The notes beneath the pieces are model-generated. The model was not told the DNA's origin. It saw nothing but the letters and a program-made list of their open reading frames with translations, and did not search any database. Of a DNA stretch of 64,000 nt, positions 47,041 to 60,429 are shown piece by piece. Source of the DNA: Stratiolaelaps scimitus. Taxonomy: Eukaryota > Arthropoda > Arachnida > Mesostigmata > Laelapidae. Position 1 is the stretch's first letter. Each line of letters starts with the position of its first letter. Both the position numbers and the translations under genes were made by a program. The stretch is from positions 18,451,501 through 18,515,500 of the forward strand of contig JABWDB010000002.1 in NCBI GenBank assembly GCA_019614645.1. The letters are read 5' to 3'.

Positions 47041-48297
47041 TTTGTGTGTGTATGTGTTTTATAATTCTTCTATTATATTTAGTAGCATGCGTTGGATGTA
47101 TTGCACATTGCACTTGTGACAGTCGCAGTGTTCATTCGTGTTCTTGATATCAGTGCACGATACACCGGTCGCGCCATACGATACAGCGTCAAAATGGACG
47201 AACTGTCAACATTTTACAGCATCTATCTATCTATCGATCGATTTAATCCTTTTAAACTCGTCAGAGATGACTTGGATGACACGAATAGTATCGGCTTATA
47301 GAAGTTTTGTCAAACGTAGAGTCGAAACTATGGAAGAGAGAGAGACTGTCAACAGAGGATGGTGCTAGTAGCAGGTAGAGAGGTTTTGTCATCCACGTCA
47401 ACCCCCCGCACTGCATCGGCCCACCTTCGATTGAGATTGGACTGTCTCTAGTGGTGTCCGTGCGTTTGAAGAAAATTTCCTTCTCTATTTTCAATAAATG
47501 TATTCTTGTGTTACATTGCTATCATTAACCTATCGTGGATTCTATGATGTTTGAAATTGTATGATTTCGTGATACCGTATTTCTACGCATAATATCACGC
47601 CTCGGATAGCTGATACCGTGTGACAAGCTGTCTACATCGGCGTTTCAGTCTGTCGAAATTTAGGCACATCCCACTATGTTCAAAAGCATTACAACGCAAA
47701 CGTTTAAATAGCCATATGCTGAGAGAGGATACCCGCTTATCCTCAACGAGATCGAGCTGTATCCGTTAGCGGAATAATTCCCCACTTGTTATGGCCATTA
47801 TACAGAACATCAGTTATTGTAGCAATAAATTTTTACCCATACACGGACGTTATTTCGACACAATGTCGACATCTGTCGAAACCTATAAACACCTAAAATC
47901 GATCCAATCAGTCCGCGTTCTGCTGCCGCTGCTGCTGCTGCTGCAGCACACGAATCCATCCTGTGAAATTGTCACAGATGTTTGTGTTCTTGTTTCACGT
48001 CACAATATTGACTCGTTTATGGGAGTAAGTTGATCAATAGGTGAGTTAATGCTTTCATGGCGTTTCCATGGTGAGCCTCGGCGATCTGCCACCAACATCA
48101 TATGTGAACCCATTTGAACCGAGACCAGCTCAGGCCAAATGATCCGAGTAAAAATAACAAACTAAGAGCGATAAACAAAATAAACGACGATACCGCACCG
48201 AGGCACAAACCTCAAAAGTGTTTAGCTCATTATCCTTCTATCTGCATTCACCGTCTCTCTCTGTCTCTCTTACTCTAGTGTGGAAACATCTACATTC

Positions 48298-48328
<31 letters not shown>

Positions 48329-48329
48329 C
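48298..48329. repeat. (TTA)n triplet repeat
   Basis: About ten TTA units, then ATC/ATG variants. Confidence 0.95.
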
Positions 48330-48860
48330 ATGATTATCATCATTATCATCATCGCCGCCCTGACGAACTCCACCAGGCGCATCAATCATTCTGATCTCTC
48401 CCAGCTGACTGGACCCTATTATCGACAGCGGGCCACTGGACCACCGGACTACCGATAGCAGAGACGAATTGAACGCGGGCCAACGAAGGACAAATTTAGC
48501 TGACAGCACTAGCACCACTACCCACCAGACACATGCAGATCAATCGAACAAGCAACCGCTGTTGAACCTGCTCCACGCACTCGTATACGCGCACATGCAG
48601 GCACACCCATATACATATGTTTTACTCTGTACGGCCGCTCCTGTCCTGGCTGCTCGAAAAGCCGTCATTAAGTCTGCGCCGCAGCAGCAGCAGCATCGCT
48701 ACGTCTACTCGTCCACGAACGCTATCGAGCCGGCGAGCAGCATAACAGTGGAGTTGATTGAGGTCCGATTCTCCGTTCTGGCGGTGGCGGCGGCGGCGCC
48801 ACCGTCCCCCGGGGGTGATGCTCCCGACGTAGCTACTACATTCAGACACCTATTTACTAG

Positions 48861-48904
48861 GTAGTAGTAGTAGTAGTAGTAGTAGTAATAATAATAATAA
48901 TATA
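48861..48904. repeat. (GTA)n(ATA)n compound triplet repeat
   Basis: About nine GTA units changing abruptly to about five AAT units. Confidence 0.95.
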
Positions 48905-49407
48905 TGACGACAACCAGAAAGATTATACTGAGATGCCGTAGACGGGAGAGCCGTCCAGGTGGGCGGCCGGCCCGCCACCGCCGCTGCCGCATGTATCAGT
49001 TGGATGCATGCAGACGTTAACTCTGGTGATATCGCCGACCCTACGCGACGGTAGGCGGTGATCCATATGTATACCAGACGTCGCTGGCGGGGAGACCATA
49101 GCACACTGATATGGGGGAAGGGAGTTTTAGATGGGCAGATAATAAAGTAACTACTAACATTTATTGACTAGCAATAAATAGTAGTAATGGCCGTATTTAG
49201 ATTGTTGACGAATGAAGTGGTTTCGGTGGTACTCATTAAATATAGCCCAGTAGTCGTTTTGTGTTTTCAAGAGCCTACGCGTGCTTTGGAGAGATCCACT
49301 CGTCGAGATACGGTATTCAACGCAGTAGTGGTACTGTCATAGCAGTAGCCGTCTACGCTGTATGAAATACCGAAGTGAATGCCCGGTCCTGATACACAGC
49401 AGATATA

Positions 49408-49410
<3 letters not shown>

Positions 49411-49442
<32 letters not shown>
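49411..49442. repeat. (TA)n microsatellite
   Basis: About sixteen AT units. Confidence 0.95.
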
Positions 49443-49444
<2 letters not shown>

Positions 49445-50403
49445 ACGACTGGGTTGAAGTTGAATAGGGTATAAAAGTGATTATGCTGAATTTCAGCGTT
49501 TAGGCGCCTCGTTCCGCTTGTAGTCATTCCAGTTGGCGTACACGCATCCGTAGAAAGTAACGACAAACTGGGTCGTAGTGTCCGCAACCGATGACGTTTG
49601 CTCTCACTGTTCGAGATAAGTGAATGAGAGATTTGTTTGATATATTGTTTCTCAGCCAGCTGCTCGTTGCGCGTAGTCCTGCAAAACGTACAACAAGAAA
49701 TACTACACAGAGGGAGCAGACGTGGAATTAACATTTCCCGCTGAGAAAAACGGCATCGCAAATCGTCGCCGTCAGACAGTTCCAACTGACCGTTCCCCGT
49801 TCTGGTCGGGCCGTCTGTAGCGGCGTCGCTGTGGTATCGAGGTTTCTCCAGATCGACGAGAGGCAAGCGCGCCGATGTCGCTACGAACACTAGAGAACGA
49901 GCGTCACAGCGCTCTGATCACAGGGTTTAGGCCGCCAATTAAATGAACGAACGAGTGGGTCTGCGTCTCGCGCAACGACTACGGACGATTGGCGACTGCC
50001 GAAGCCGACGAACTGCTGTGATCGGATACTACTCTCTCTCGCTCTCTCTCTGTCCCTCGCTCGAGATGCTGGTCTTACTGAGGCGGCGGTGATAGAGTGA
50101 GTTACCTCTAGGATGGTCGATAACAAATTGCTTTCACTTAATCGAGAGAAACGGGCTTTAATGTCAGTTACAAACCCTTTCAGTGATACTACTATTACTA
50201 CTAGTGGGACTACTATTAGTGATGTGCGCGCGGATGGCTTCTGAGAAGCGACACCCGCCGTCGCCGCAGCCGGCTAAAATTGGCCGATATTTGATTCGTG
50301 GTGAGACAGGCTGGGAGGTCAACTTAATTCTATCTGTGAAGCTTATGTGACGGGTAAATGGCTACCCTGAAATGACTGTGCTTTGTGCGATGTTTGAGCT
50401 CGA

Positions 50404-50546
50404 CATATATGCATATATATATATATATATATATAGTGATTTATGTTGTACATGCGACGCCTACGACTCGAATTAGCTGCTGAGCGCAGATGCTCTAAAG
50501 CGCGGCATATATTTATGCAGAAATATATATATATATATATATATAT
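50404..50546. repeat. Pair of (TA)n microsatellites
   Basis: AT arrays at 50404-50435 and 50523-50546 enclose about 87 bases of ordinary sequence. They create Tyr-Ile frames on the minus strand. Confidence 0.93.
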
Positions 50547-50639
50547 GGATCTTTCTAGCGAGAACCTCATCAGGGTACACGCGTGCCATGAGGCTGATTG
50601 ATGTGCCCAAACGATCGACAATCACCAGCGGCGCCTAAT

Positions 50640-51330
50640 TGATACCTTACCTACTAACCCTTGGACGAACAATTGGATGAGTCGATAGAAAGACGTCGTG
50701 ATGTCTTATCATGATTTATATGGAGTAAATATGTATGATACATCTATGCAATGGATATATAATGTGTGGACATAAGCCTCAACTTACAACGGGCCCTTAC
50801 TTCCTTAAAGTGTAAACACTGCTCTCTCTAGTAGCCCATCTGATCGGCGAACAATCACAAACATGTTTATTCTTAGATATGTATGTGTCCACTCTTTCTG
50901 TACACGAGCCGACTGACTCTACACGTTGTTCAGCATTAGCCCCTTCCTCCGGTGGGTCATTTTACTAGATACCCAGGTTTATATAACACAATTCCCTGTG
51001 AGTAGATGACGAAATTTGTATTGTATTGTTATGATTAGATTCGAATTCGCGTTGTATCTGTATTCGATAGTTGAATTGACCCAATATTACAGCCACGCCA
51101 TGAAACAGCACCAGCATCGGCGCCGGTGACAAATTCTGTATGACCGTGCGCGCTCATTTGCTGTACTTAGCGACTCTACCCAGCGACGACTTTAATAGCA
51201 ACAGCCGCCGCGACAACTGCCACCATCGAGATGATGGAGACGAACATACAACTTCCTGTTCTCTAAAGAAGAGATCAAGTTCTGCTCGTAGGCCCCCGTC
51301 GTTTGACCACCGTCAACAGAGATGGATCTA
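50640..51330. other. Unassigned non-coding DNA
   Basis: Nothing recognisable apart from a TTGTATTGTATTG string at 51016, similar to the SINE-like tail at 8.3 kb. Confidence 0.4.
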
Positions 51331-51335
51331 AGCAA

Positions 51336-51386
51336 ATTTTCCGGACTAACGCTCAGCTAAATATTTAACGTCCACTACTGTACTGC
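51336..51386 (+). repeat. Dispersed repeat copy E
   Basis: ATTTTCCGGACTAACGCTCA, then ATATTTAACG and ACTGTACTGC, align with copy C (ATTTTCCGGGCTGACTCACA, ACATTTAACT, ACGGTACTGC). This is the most diverged copy. Confidence 0.55.
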
Positions 51387-51635
51387 AGAGATAGATGTGA
51401 ACGTTGTCAGGCGGCTATCACGAACGGCGTCTACGGCATCCCGTCATCTCTTATGCATATGTGGCACCGCTACGCTTTGCCTGCCACCGGCTACGCTGAC
51501 TGACTACCGAGTGACCGAACGCCGCGACATCGCCGGGTCAAAATAGAAAGAAAACGCCGGCCGCTCGATAGATGCGTCGGGCAGCGGCGAATTAGCTCAG
51601 CGTGTGAACATGATGGAAAATTGTTCTTACGCTAC

Positions 51636-51686
51636 TATTATTATTATTATTTGATGCTGCTGCGGCTGCTGCTGCCGCTGCTGCCC
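51636..51686. repeat. (TTA)n then (CTG)n triplet repeats
   Basis: Five to six ATT units, TTGA, then CTG/CGG units. Confidence 0.9.
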
Positions 51687-52219
51687 CTGGTCGCTGCCGT
51701 CGTTGTCGCTCCTGTAGTTGACTCACTCCTTTGCCGTTACTGCCGTGTGCATAGATTCTGTTGTTTCACCTCCCGCCAGCGGGTTTTCCGCTTCCCCGAT
51801 ATGATGATATACAGCTTCCGCGCGTTTTGTTGTAGGGTGTCCACCAAAAGTCCGAAAAGCGAATGTCATCATTACACATCCCGCCGGAATGGCGTTTTGA
51901 AGGACAACAACAAAGCCATGCGCACCCACCCCGTTTGCCTGCTCATCCGCAAGATCGCCAACACGCGGGCGATTCCTCCGCCGCTGCCGCCGCCGGTAGA
52001 GCGACGCTGGGGGAGAGACAGAGAGAGAGAGGGAGAGTGTGATGATTTGCTTTGCAATTAGCCGGTCTAACGGAGCATAGTAAATCACCTAAATATACAG
52101 AATCTGCGGAACGGCACTTACGCTCCTTGTGCAGTGCACCTGCTGCAGCAGCAGAAGCAAGAGAGCCAGCAGAACAAGTGGGTGACATTATATTTATAAT
52201 ATTATGACGAGAAAAGGCG

Positions 52220-52223
<4 letters not shown>

Positions 52224-52256
<33 letters not shown>

Positions 52257-52268
52257 TGTGTGTGTGTG
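52224..52268. repeat. (TA)n then (GT)n compound microsatellite
   Basis: About fifteen AT units directly followed by about seven GT units. Confidence 0.95.
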
Positions 52269-53310
52269 CGCGGCTGTTCGTGTATACCTATATGGTCCAA
52301 CGCTCTGCGCCCGAGCTGTGTAGCTTATGGAATCTTATCTTATAAAACGCGTTCGAGCCTGAAGTGAGTATGTATTTCGTTTCCGTTGGGGGTGTCTCTT
52401 AAGGGCTTCTCCTCGAGATGGTCTTTGAATGTCATATGTGACTGTTAAAAAAGGAGCGTTTTCTGGTCTTCGGTGCAACGAGTTCTCTTGCTATTCGTTA
52501 GACGACAAACAGCAAAAGGGTTGTCGGCCTCCAGTCGTTGGAAGCGCTGTTCGTATGAGTTTAGAAAGATAATAATAATAATGGCAATAAATACCAAATT
52601 AGACTAGAATGTAATGCTTTGGCTACAATTAAATACGAGAATTATCTTTTTGCTCAAGTTCTCTCTGACTCGTGAGAAATGAGGAGGTTACGTTTATGCC
52701 AGATGCGTTGTAAAGGGGGGGCTCGAGGACGTTCAGATAAGTTATCTGTGACAGACGTGATCGTTTTTTTTTTGAGGACATGTCACGCAGCGGTGCCGCG
52801 GCCTGCGTATGGAAGGTTTGTTATATCAAAAGAAATGAAGAAAGCTCATGAGGGAGAGATTCGTCGGCAACACTAGATACGGAAAATGATTGGTGAACGC
52901 CCATCTTCTTAACTTTGCTGTCTTCCATCCGGGCCTGGCTCCCCATCTCTGCCGGGATCTAACGGCGCCAGGACCGACGCCCGGTGGACCGACACGCGCA
53001 CCCATTTCACAATTCAGCCGGGATAATATTAATCGCAATCTTAACACGCTAGCCGTGAGATGAGGCAGCGCTTTGAGGGAGGCGGCGGGGACCCGAACGT
53101 CCATTCATCGAAAGTGATTTGCCGGCGTCTCGTAACGAAGGTCAATTCTCGAGCCATCGAGAACTGTAATGATCTGACCGAGAGTGCTCTGTGTGTATGT
53201 GTGTGTGTGTATATATGTATAACGTAAAAGCTCAGAAGAGAAGCAGCCGATGTCGCCGTTGAGAGCATTATTACAGGGCGCTGTCGCCTGCCGTTGTCGG
53301 AATCGAATCG

Positions 53311-53345
53311 CGGAGGAGGAGGAGGAGGCGGCGGCAGCAGCAGCA
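53311..53345. repeat. (GGA)n(GGC)n(AGC)n compound triplet repeat
   Basis: Three related triplets in a row over 35 bases. Confidence 0.92.
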
Positions 53346-55126
53346 ACCCTCAGCGATGATGGTATTCTGCCTAAGCGTGTGTATCTGTCTGTCGGGGTGG
53401 GTCGATGATTCGGTGTGTCCGTGGGCATGTCTGTCAAGAGCAACTCTTCACAAGAAGTCGCAAGTGTTCTTTTCCCAGCAGTTAACGAGTGCGTGATCGC
53501 AGCTAAGAGACACTAACACGCGCCTGGCGGATGGATAAGTCTATGCCAAGTCTGGCCGTTCTGATCGTAAGTGACCAGTCTCCAGCCACGCGGTGGACGT
53601 CCGCCTGTCGGGACCGAGCAGAGCGAGGCCGAGACCAACCGAGAGGCCGTCTGGCTAATTTAATCTCAAACGAAGCCCAACGCTTACCACGAGCTGGCCA
53701 GCTCCATCCTCTAGAGGATGTAACGACAGCGGCGACTGTGATCAAGCCGACGAAGACGAAGAGCTGTATCACTTTTCGAAGAAATGAGCACAGACTCATA
53801 AGCCGCACAAAGGCGCAGACTGACTCAACTTGATTCGACTCAATTCGGAGGCGCTCCGTTCGATTCATTCGAAGGCGACCGCTGTCAATGGGCTTTGGTC
53901 GTCGCCGTTGCCGATACAGGGACATAGCTAATGTAGTTGTGCTTGCATTACTGGACAGTTCAGTGATCTAAATCTCTCTTTCGCGATTTAAATTAACGGA
54001 TTTTAGCAGGCACGGCATAGTTTTAAGTGGAATTCTTACGACGTTCTGCTGCTACTGCTGATGCTGTCAATCTGGGTGTATGACTTTCTCGTCCGCTTTG
54101 CCGCTCGGATAAGAAGTTCAGTATCTCTCAGCCGCATGGATAATATATATGTAGGGAGTGTTTAGAAATCCGTCGGCGGGAAAAATCGACGATGTAAAAT
54201 CATGCCGCGATCAGAAACTGAGCTATGGCTATTTTTTCAGGGCCGTTTATGGCTCGTATAATTTTCACTGGAAGTTCGCTCTTTACAATCATGCCCACTA
54301 CAGCACCGAGTCATACGTTTTGACAAACGGAGCTAATGAGCTAGTAATTCGGAGACCATTTTTCGTAAGCAAACAACATTCACAACGAAGCATTCGGGCA
54401 AGCTGTAATTGGGCCAGTGCGTTTGTCCGAGACAAGGCTAGTCCTACGTGCATATAAAATATATGAAATTATTATAAATGGTGAAGTCATGTGTGGCGAC
54501 ACTGCACCACTTGTCACTGACTCACCCATTGACGACGTCAATTCGCCAAATGCAATTCACCATTCTCGCAATTCGAATTCATATAATGCATTCTTGAAAA
54601 TACACACTCAAACAGTCGCTTTGTTTTATGGCGGTGTCCAGTACAATGTATATGTGAACACCACGAATGACCAGCTAGCAAGAAGTCGATCTTTCCCGTT
54701 GCCACGATACGACATACAGTTGTTACGAGCTTGGACAGCTTAGCCAGCCTCACTAAATATAAAAAAAAAACAAAAAAAAAAGCCAACATCCACCGGAGCA
54801 AAATATCTCAAATCTACTTATGTGACCTGAAGCGGTAGATGTTCTTCGAAGCGATAAAAGAGTTTTAGCCTCTGTGTTGTTCGGGTACCGGCTCCATCTC
54901 ACGACGCGCTCACCTGTGATTCAGCTGCTGCACTCCAGTCGTATGCAGTGGTGGAGCCTTGAGACCGTCGCCTCTCTCATGCTGAACTGTTCGGCATCAT
55001 CATGGCCATCCAGCCGACGCCGGACGAATTCATCGACACCTCCACTATCGGCACACGAGCGCGCGGAGCAACGCATAGAAAGTTCGCTTGAACAGGCGGC
55101 GTTAACGCCGTCACGGCCTGCCCAAC

Positions 55127-55164
55127 TGCTGCTGCTGCAGCTACCACTACTACTACTACTACTG
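55127..55164. repeat. (CTG)n then (CTA)n triplet repeats
   Basis: Four CTG units, CAGCTACCA, then six CTA units. Confidence 0.9.
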
Positions 55165-57119
55165 CCACAGTTATTATTATTGCGGCTGAGGCGGCCGCTG
55201 ATGCTGGTGTGCGTGCGCCTGTATCTGTGTATGTATATGTACATGTCTGGCATGAGCCTGCTTGGATGGGCTCCTTGTGCATCTATGCATGTATTACAAT
55301 ATTATATTAAAAAATAAACAAGTGAGCCCTTTTCCATGCGACGAGTTCCCAGCGCGGAACGTTGAACGAACGCTACGCGATCGCTGCATCCTCGCCGTGT
55401 CGCCGACTACCCAAGGGGATTAGTTCGAATATACGGCGAGTACTGCTTACTTCTTTGACGATGCGGCCTTTTCGCGCGGTTGCCACAAGCGTGATTGCCA
55501 CTGAACGAAATACTATCTACTGTCCCGTCGTTTCAAGTTGTTGCTCTACCTTGCGGTCATTACGACTTTACGAGGGCATTCCTCTTGAAGTGTTTCTCTC
55601 AGGGGTTCGCTTGTTCTAGCTCTCGGTACAGGAGGCTGTGACCTTACACGCGTTCGAATGTGTGAAGGTCTACTCGAAGGTGGCGTGTATGTGTGTGCAA
55701 CGTCACCAGAGAAAGGCGTCGTCGACGATCCGTCGTTCGTTTTTCGAGATGCCTGTGCGCTCCACAATAAATCTTAGGATACAACAAAATAAGCGACAAC
55801 GTGTACCGTGTGATCGATGGTCACTTGGCGCTGTGCATTTGACGTTCAAGCTGTTCGATCCCTTCTGACGGTTTGCGCACTACGCTGGTTTTGTAGTGGC
55901 ACATAACGCACATATTGTCCTCACAATACGAAATTTACAACAGTGAAATTGGCCAGCCCATTGAGCAAATCCCCGTCGCATTCGGCGGAATAGAGCGTAG
56001 GATTGAGGTTCGCTTCTTCCTACGAGTGAGAGTGACCCTGTACCCTTACGGCTGCTAGTAGATAAGGCCACTTGCTCACGAACGAACAAACGAATGAGCA
56101 ATTCGATCCGGGTCGCGAAAAGGCTTCGTTGCCCACTGGCTGTCGCTGCGACGTCATGGCGATGCTTACGATGACAACAGCTTCATTTAGCACGGCGTTC
56201 CCGCGGTGTTCCGCTTTTGTCGACAAGTTCACTTGGCGTATTGTACAATATATAAATTATCATTCTACACCAGCTATTGTAAACAGTTGTGCGAGCAGTC
56301 ATCGACGGCGATGGATTCAGGGTCGGCTGCCTCGGCGGTCTCGGATCCATGCGACAAGCTAATGCTAATAATACAGTGTTGTCAGACCAACAGCATACTG
56401 ACCACAAGCACGGTCCCATTAGCAGCTTGTCCACTTCACATTCTCGATTAGTCAGTCTCTCTCTCTCTCCCGCTTTCATCGCAGGCTGGCCTAGACCCTC
56501 CTATGAATGAACCGAGGCAAATACAGCACCGCGAGCCACGGCCACATTTGCATAGCATATGGATGCGAGTGTGTCGTCCTGATCTTTCGACTGTGTGTGT
56601 GTTTGGGTAGGAGGTGCATGTGGATGACTCTGTCTGTAGGATCGAAATATCGTTTGACTGTCGCATTTGGCAAACGCGGCGACACAATAAAGCCTCAGTG
56701 TATGCGGGACGTCCTACTCAGACGGCGGTTATAGCAAGCCTACCTAGTAGTCGGCCTGAGTTAGCTTCGTGTTAGGTACGCTATAGGACGGTGCTTTGAG
56801 ACGACGAAGAAACACGAAGAAACTGATTTTAACTTTATCAACGTTCTTTGTTTAAAACCTGAATGAATGGAAGTTGGCCGCAGAATTGACAGGCTCAAAC
56901 AGCATATGCTAATATGGTCACAGTCAGTTAAGATACCTTGCATTACTCGGCTGAGTACGCCTTCCGGTCAATGAGATAATGGCCAGGCCATTCTATAGTA
57001 ATAGTAATATCTCGAAATATTCACCCATTGTGACAATTATTGACGTGTTCGCCATTTAAGTCTTCGCTCGCTACGTATATGATACATGTGTATACAACTC
57101 GTGTCCATATAAATACAGG

Positions 57120-57137
57120 ATATATGTATATATATAT
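57120..57137. repeat. Short (TA)n microsatellite
   Basis: AT array with one GT interruption. Confidence 0.9.
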
Positions 57138-57525
57138 TCGGTATTTGTCATTATGCTCAAGCATTTATTGTATGAAAATATCGAAGGGACTTCACGGATC
57201 CGATTCACCCAGAGATTAGCGTGTTGTAGTTCGCTAATAAATAAATATGTGTTGTCGTGGATCGGACGATGTACATACGTTTATTCGTTTAATGTCACTC
57301 AATCTATACATCAATGTTTTTGAATGGGGATTCCGACAAGAGTTTCCTGTTATCCTGCCACTTTCAAATGCATTTGGAATCAAATCATTGGAGTTGAAAT
57401 TGTTTGTCGTTTTTATTTCACTGTCCAATATGATCTAGATATAGCAATATCCGTGATGATAAGATCTTCCGAATGAGTATCCCATTGGGTAAGATACACC
57501 TTGTTGACATTGATCACACCGCTAT

Positions 57526-57537
57526 CCTAACCTAACC
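57526..57537 (-). repeat. Short interstitial telomere-like motif
   Basis: CCTAACCTAACC, just over two units of the arthropod-type telomere repeat (TTAGG) on the minus strand. Too short to mean more than coincidence. Confidence 0.4.
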
Positions 57538-58719
57538 GACAGGTGAGAGGTTTTCTTGACACAGTCGTTTCGCCACGGTCACCGATCATCCCCGCAGCAA
57601 GCTGCTCGCATGACCTTAGTCAATTTTGCCATTACACTCGCGAGAACGTTAGTCACCTCTCTTCAAGTAGACTTTTAAGCTAATCTGTAATTAATCCTCG
57701 CTCTCATCATAATTGTTCCCCACCGAACGCACTCTATGTTGCTGGAATGACGACGCTTTGCACCATCTACCAGACGGATTAGATGGAACCTCACTCACGA
57801 GAACCCGATGCCTGAGTGTATTGTATAATGAATGAACAAATGAACGAATGTATGCTGGTTGTCGTGCATGTTTACAACCTCGGCATGGTTGTACGATCCA
57901 CCGTTGAGTCGCCGTCACCCGGTCATACTCCGATCCCTGAGCGGCCTTCCTTCTGGGGTGGAGGGCGACCTCTCGGCGTACCAGCGGATACTTTGTCACC
58001 CTGACAAATACGGCTAACACCATCACCCGCTTACAACCTACTAGTGTGAGCTGCGCACCCCGGAAACTGCTACCGTCGTATGTCGCGCTGTGCTATCATG
58101 TCGTTTGACAAAATCGACCGGCATCTATTCGTGCATTGGCTATAATCGCTGTCGTCATCGTCGTTGTCGTTGCCGTTTTCACCGTCGAGATTCTTCGCGT
58201 GGTTTCACGGTGGGAGCTGCCGCGGAGTTCAGGCAGAGTAGGCGCGGGTGCGCCCGGAGCGTTCGGCCTCCACTCGAGGGCGACCCACTGCGGCATGAGC
58301 AACTGCGACTCATCCCAACCCGCTTTCGGCACACGCATTTCCTCGCTTCGTCTAAGCCTTCCTCTCTCTCTCACACTCTGCTTCTATGTACCCTACATAG
58401 GCAACAACGACTTCAGCAGCGATGCCGATCAACTACAATACAACGCAGATGGTGGGATAACGCACACATACCGATCGTTGCCGGGTCGCGCCGTCAGGGG
58501 GCGACGGCCAGCGTCACATTCGCGTAAGCCGGTGGCTGTCAATCCCGCGGACTCTTCGTGCTTCTTCAGCAGAAGCAAGAATGGCAACGAATGGGAAGCC
58601 AGTGACGACGACAACAGCGACAAGGTGCAAGATGCCATAACGCCATTGTCACGCCACGGGATTGTATAGCATAACATTGTGTAGATGAAATCGCTCCGCC
58701 GCTCGCGTTTGTCCATCCT

Positions 58720-59520
58720 CTACGAACCCATTATGAACATTACGCGTTTCAGCATTTTCAGCAGCCGTCTGTGGCTGTGAACGTAAATCGAGATGAATAG
58801 TGAGAGAAGGAGAGGAGAGAGAACCGGCACCGGTTACACATCACCGTATTTACTCATTTAGCTGGAGAACTCGTGGGTACATGCGGGACGTAACGCAAAC
58901 GACCTTCCGACTCACTCGGCGGTTTGTGTCTAACTAGCTGACGGTGGTGATGCGTACAATAGTTAGGTGTAGTATTAGTCAATAGTAGACCCGTAGGGGT
59001 TAGAGTCGCACTCGTGGATAATCTACAAGTTGCTTGTGACGGGCGTTCAACTCAGATGGCTCTCGGAAGGAACCACGCGCGACACGGCAGAAGTCGTCAA
59101 TACCACCAACAACAAGTACAACATCTAGAAGGTTGCATGGACCTCCCACATACCGTCACGCATAGAGGTAAACAACAACAATAACAGCAACAACACAATT
59201 AACACAAAGGGATGTCGCTTCTAGGCTCGTGCTTGGATCTTTCGATCTTCTCGACTCTGTTCGTCGTAACGCATACGCGTGACATTAATCACGTGTGCAC
59301 AGCGCACGATGACGTGCAATTGTGCCTCTTTGTCCCGTTCCTGCAACCTCCACCAGCGTTGTCCGACTTCAGCAAGGGCAGTACAAAAAGCGAGGAAGCG
59401 GCGCTGGAATCGTCGTTCAACTGCCGCATATCAGAAACCTATAATTGTCTTTTGTTCTTGATATTCCTGCTGGTCTCTTCTTGTTGTTATCGTTGTTACT
59501 CGTCATGATGATGATAGTGA
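58720..59520. other. Unassigned non-coding DNA
   Basis: A few AAC and GAT runs (59168-59190, 59505-59520). No gene recognised. Confidence 0.4.
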
Positions 59521-59524
59521 TGCA

Positions 59525-59546
59525 ATATATATATATATATACATAT
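59525..59546. repeat. Short (TA)n microsatellite
   Basis: AT array followed by CATATGTGTGTGTG. Confidence 0.92.
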
Positions 59547-60103
59547 GTGTGTGTTTCGTTTAGTGTTGGCCAATTTCACCCCTTGCGGTACATATTAGCG
59601 GCTATTAGCACACATGTATAATACTATACCTCTCACTCCTTCATCTATCGCTCGACCAACCCTCAATCGCTGGTTGTAGCGCTAACTTTTTCATACGCGT
59701 GCTAACTGCCCTGGACAACCGGGAGGGCGTCCTGAAGAGTGGGCGCTCAGGTCAGGTCACGCAACGAGGATCATTCGACTCTCGAAGGATTCGACGCTCG
59801 CCTACTATAGCAACTGCCTACGACCTTCTCGTAGAGTACAACTTGCTTAGGATGGTGAGACTATGGTGAGATGGACACGTGCGGGCAGATAATTGCAATC
59901 GCTGCCACACGTTGGTGGTATGCGGAGAAACCAATCGAAGTAGTTTAGTTCTTGTGGCAATGCGACATTGATGCAACAACACATTTAACTGGTCGCTTGC
60001 GACCCAAATGATGTTCTAGCTGAACTCAAAATTAGCGGTTGATAGACACATGCCATAAATTAGAATGGAAGCATCGAAATATCGCGGGACTACGCGTAAG
60101 CTG

Positions 60104-60106
<3 letters not shown>

Positions 60107-60137
<31 letters not shown>
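60107..60137. repeat. (TA)n microsatellite
   Basis: About fifteen AT units. Confidence 0.95.
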
Positions 60138-60143
<6 letters not shown>

Positions 60144-60175
60144 TTTTAACTGTAACTTAAGCGTTAAATACTCCA

Positions 60176-60211
60176 TTGCAGTTCCGTAAATTAAGCGAAG
60201 TATTGTATTGA
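60176..60211 (+). repeat. SINE-like 3' tail (third copy)
   Basis: TTGCAGTTCCGTAAATTAAG, then AAGTATTGTATTG, parallels the tail at 8287-8328 (TGCAGTTCCGTTAATAAAC ... TATTGTATTG). No tRNA-like head lies directly upstream, where a TA array intervenes. Confidence 0.45.
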
Positions 60212-60429
60212 ACTCTCTGTCTCTCGTCCACTGTTCATGCCACCTTTTCAGCCGGTCTTCTTCTATTAATCCATTTCCAATTTCAACAATCCAGCCAAAA
60301 GCTATGGTACAAAAGAAGGCAACCGTTTTATTTTCGCTCTGCTCTGTGCTGCATCTTCACCCACTTATTTTCTTTTTATAAGTGAAACACATGCTCATGG
60401 GCGGCCGGCACATGAAAACAACTCTCTAC

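Noticed and set aside
49267..49890. 207-codon minus-strand frame
   Set aside because: It starts at GTG, runs through the (TA)n array at 49411-49442 as Tyr-Ile, and shows no conserved motif.
51590..51615. tRNA-like TTAGCTCAGCGTG A-box look-alike
   Set aside because: No B box or T arm at the required distance and no cloverleaf.
57526..57537. Telomere-type CCTAACCTAACC as an internal telomere remnant
   Set aside because: Only about 2.4 units, which occurs by chance at this scale. Kept only as a low-confidence motif.
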